A model generated the notes under the pieces. That model saw nothing but the letters and a program-made list of their open reading frames with translations, was not told the origin of the DNA and did no database searches. The position numbers and the translations under genes were made by a program. Source: Ancistrus triradiatus (taxonomy: Eukaryota > Chordata > Actinopteri > Siluriformes > Loricariidae). Taken from it: DNA of 64,000 bases. Shown here piece by piece: positions 62,767-64,000 of this stretch. The number at the start of each line of letters is the position of its first letter. Positions within the stretch are counted from its first letter, which is position 1. The DNA is taken from contig JAJAGP010000019.1 of the NCBI GenBank assembly GCA_025084515.1, positions 1,252,627-1,316,626 of the forward strand, written 5' to 3'.

Positions 62767-63076
62767 GTGAGATTTTGTGAGATTGAACACATCTTAGCCT
62801 TTTCACCCTGTTCCCCTTCAGAAAAAGTGGTTTCTTGGCTGCTACCCTTCCAACAAGACCACTCATGATCAAGCTTCTTCACACTATAGAAGGGTCAACT
62901 TGGCAGCTGAACATCAATGTTATATATCACAAAAATAAATACTGTGATATACTGCTGTGTTGAGTTTTTAGCACAGGCCTACCGTAGAAGCTGTTTTTCT
63001 GTTTGTTTGTTTTCTCAGTTTTTTAATACTGCACACAAATGTCCTGTACATCTGGTTGTATTCTAATAAAGAAACG

Positions 63077-63228
63077 GAACTGTAGCCTAGTGGTTAATGT
63101 ACTGGACTAAGAACCAGAAGGCCCAGAGTTCAAATCCCACCCAAATCCCAAGGTGCAACTGTTGGGTCCTTGAGCAAGGCCCTTAGCCCACAATTGCTTG
63201 AATTGTAAGATTGTATCAATTGTAAGTC
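63077..63228 (+). mobile_element. SINE family 1, copy 6, tail truncated
   Basis: tRNA-like head (tagcctagtggttaatgtac; B box gagttcaaatccc) and body to attgtaagtcc, where it breaks into the family D terminus. Confidence 0.78.
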
Positions 63229-63331
63229 CTAAGACTTTTACACAGTACTGTCCATGTCAGAGAAAAAGAGGGATACATTTTAAGAAGTATAATAAAAAAA
63301 TAAAAAATTAAAATATATGAAAAAGAATGAA

Positions 63332-63532
63332 CAGGGACTGTGGTAGCCTAGCGGTTAAGGTACTGGACTATGGACGAGAAAATCCAGGGTTCAAACCCCA
63401 CCTCTGCCAAGCTGCCACTGTTGGGTCCTTGAGCAGGACCCTTAACCCACAATTGCTTGGATTGTAAGATTGTACCTATTGTAAGTCGCTCTGGATAAGG
63501 GTGTCTGCTAAATGCTGTACATGTAAATGTAA
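63332..63532 (+). mobile_element. SINE family 1, copy 7
   Basis: Full-length plus-strand copy: head tagcctagcggttaaggtac, B box gggttcaaacccc, tail gtaagtcgctctggataagg and TGTAAA repeats. Confidence 0.85.
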
Positions 63533-63814
63533 CAATGACAGAATTGGAAACAAAAATAAAGAAAGAGCAAGAACACAAAAGAATAAGAACAAGTGAGACT
63601 CAGATATAAAGAAAAATAGACCGATATGGAAAGAAAATAAAAAGAACAGACAAATATAGGTAGGCAGAAAGAGACAAAGGTAGCGAATTGAACAGACATA
63701 CAGAGAGGGACAGAGGCAAACAAGCAGACACAGGCAGACAGAAGTCTCTGCAAACGAGCACTGCAGACAGGTGAGCGACAGGTGATAATTCTGACAGGAA
63801 TGTGCATTTATGAC

Positions 63815-63848
63815 AGGCAGCAGTTTGGGAATGATGCGTCTCTCCAGG
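63815..63848 (-). other. possible further focad exon (tentative)
   Basis: After tttcttccatttag the minus strand reads LERRIIPKLLP, which looks like coding helix. It could splice in phase 0 to the exon at 62228 from a weak donor, CCT|gtcata. The 34-nt size and poor donor make this uncertain. Confidence 0.25.
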
Positions 63849-64000
63849 CTAAATGGAAGAAAGATGGATTGGGCTCAACTGGTGAGAGGCATGTTTGCAC
63901 AAAAATCACTCTATATGAGGAAGAGCAAGAGCAGCAGGAGCAACAGCCAGAGCATTCTCACAGCTCTCCTCTTCAACCCACCCATCTCACACAGTGTGAG

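Larger units (their letters stand above)
62305..63250. mobile_element. Tc1 family D copy 4, composite
   Basis: Outer ends cagtatgtgcaaaagtctca and gacttttacacagtactg match family D. Inside, the same coding block (ttagccttttcaccctgtt and gaaaaagtggtttcttggct) occurs twice, at 62420-62495 and 62795-62860. A Tc1 family A fragment lies between them and a SINE 1 copy lies near the right end. Confidence 0.65.

Noticed and set aside
1..64000. Intronic microRNA comparable to human MIR491 in FOCAD
   Set aside because: I looked for the mature miR-491 core and did not find it; a hairpin search would be needed to exclude other miRNAs.
1..64000. CRISPR arrays, operons, prophage or endogenous virus
   Set aside because: The sequence is intron-rich vertebrate DNA. 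No regularly spaced repeats with unique spacers, no bacterial gene arrangement and no gag, pol or env-like frame or LTR pair was seen.

Overview
The window is vertebrate nuclear DNA, almost certainly from a teleost fish. It has small exons with GT-AG introns, many Tc1-type transposon copies, tRNA-derived SINEs and L2-like LINE tails of the kind seen in fish genomes. I lean towards an ostariophysan (catfish or characin-like), but the sequence alone does not settle this.

Two genes converge tail to tail. On the plus strand at the left edge are the last five coding exons of hacd4, a very-long-chain 3-hydroxyacyl-CoA dehydratase of the endoplasmic reticulum; about 50 N-terminal residues lie left of the window. 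It ends at 5058 with a KKxx-type retrieval signal. On the minus strand, from 62228 down to the stop at 5742, are 33 exons of focad (focadhesin). They splice in perfect phase to 1,308 codons plus stop and end in the family's very conserved C-terminus. Roughly 490 N-terminal residues should lie right of the window. FOCAD and HACD4 are also convergent neighbours in human, so this is conserved synteny. The stop codons are 684 bp apart.

Everything else I could recognise is intronic repeat. Tc1-like transposons fall into at least five terminal-repeat families (called A, B, C, D and H here), all dead or internally deleted. MITE-like families include one with ends CAGTGGTACCTCGG (E), a pogo/Tigger-like one that still carries a helix-turn-helix reading frame (P), and a long fold-back element. 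Two tRNA-like SINE families, L2- and RTE-like LINE 3' ends, AT microsatellites and a local 210-bp duplication complete the picture. Insertions are nested: intron 926-3201 of hacd4 holds a Tc1 shell containing a hAT-like element containing a pogo-like MITE.

I found no operon-like, CRISPR-like, viral or otherwise unknown gene system. The points most worth a second look are the HTH-retaining MITEs, the nested insertions, the visible LINE-SINE tail sharing, a GC-AG intron in focad and transposon or AT-repeat sequence lying close to splice acceptors.
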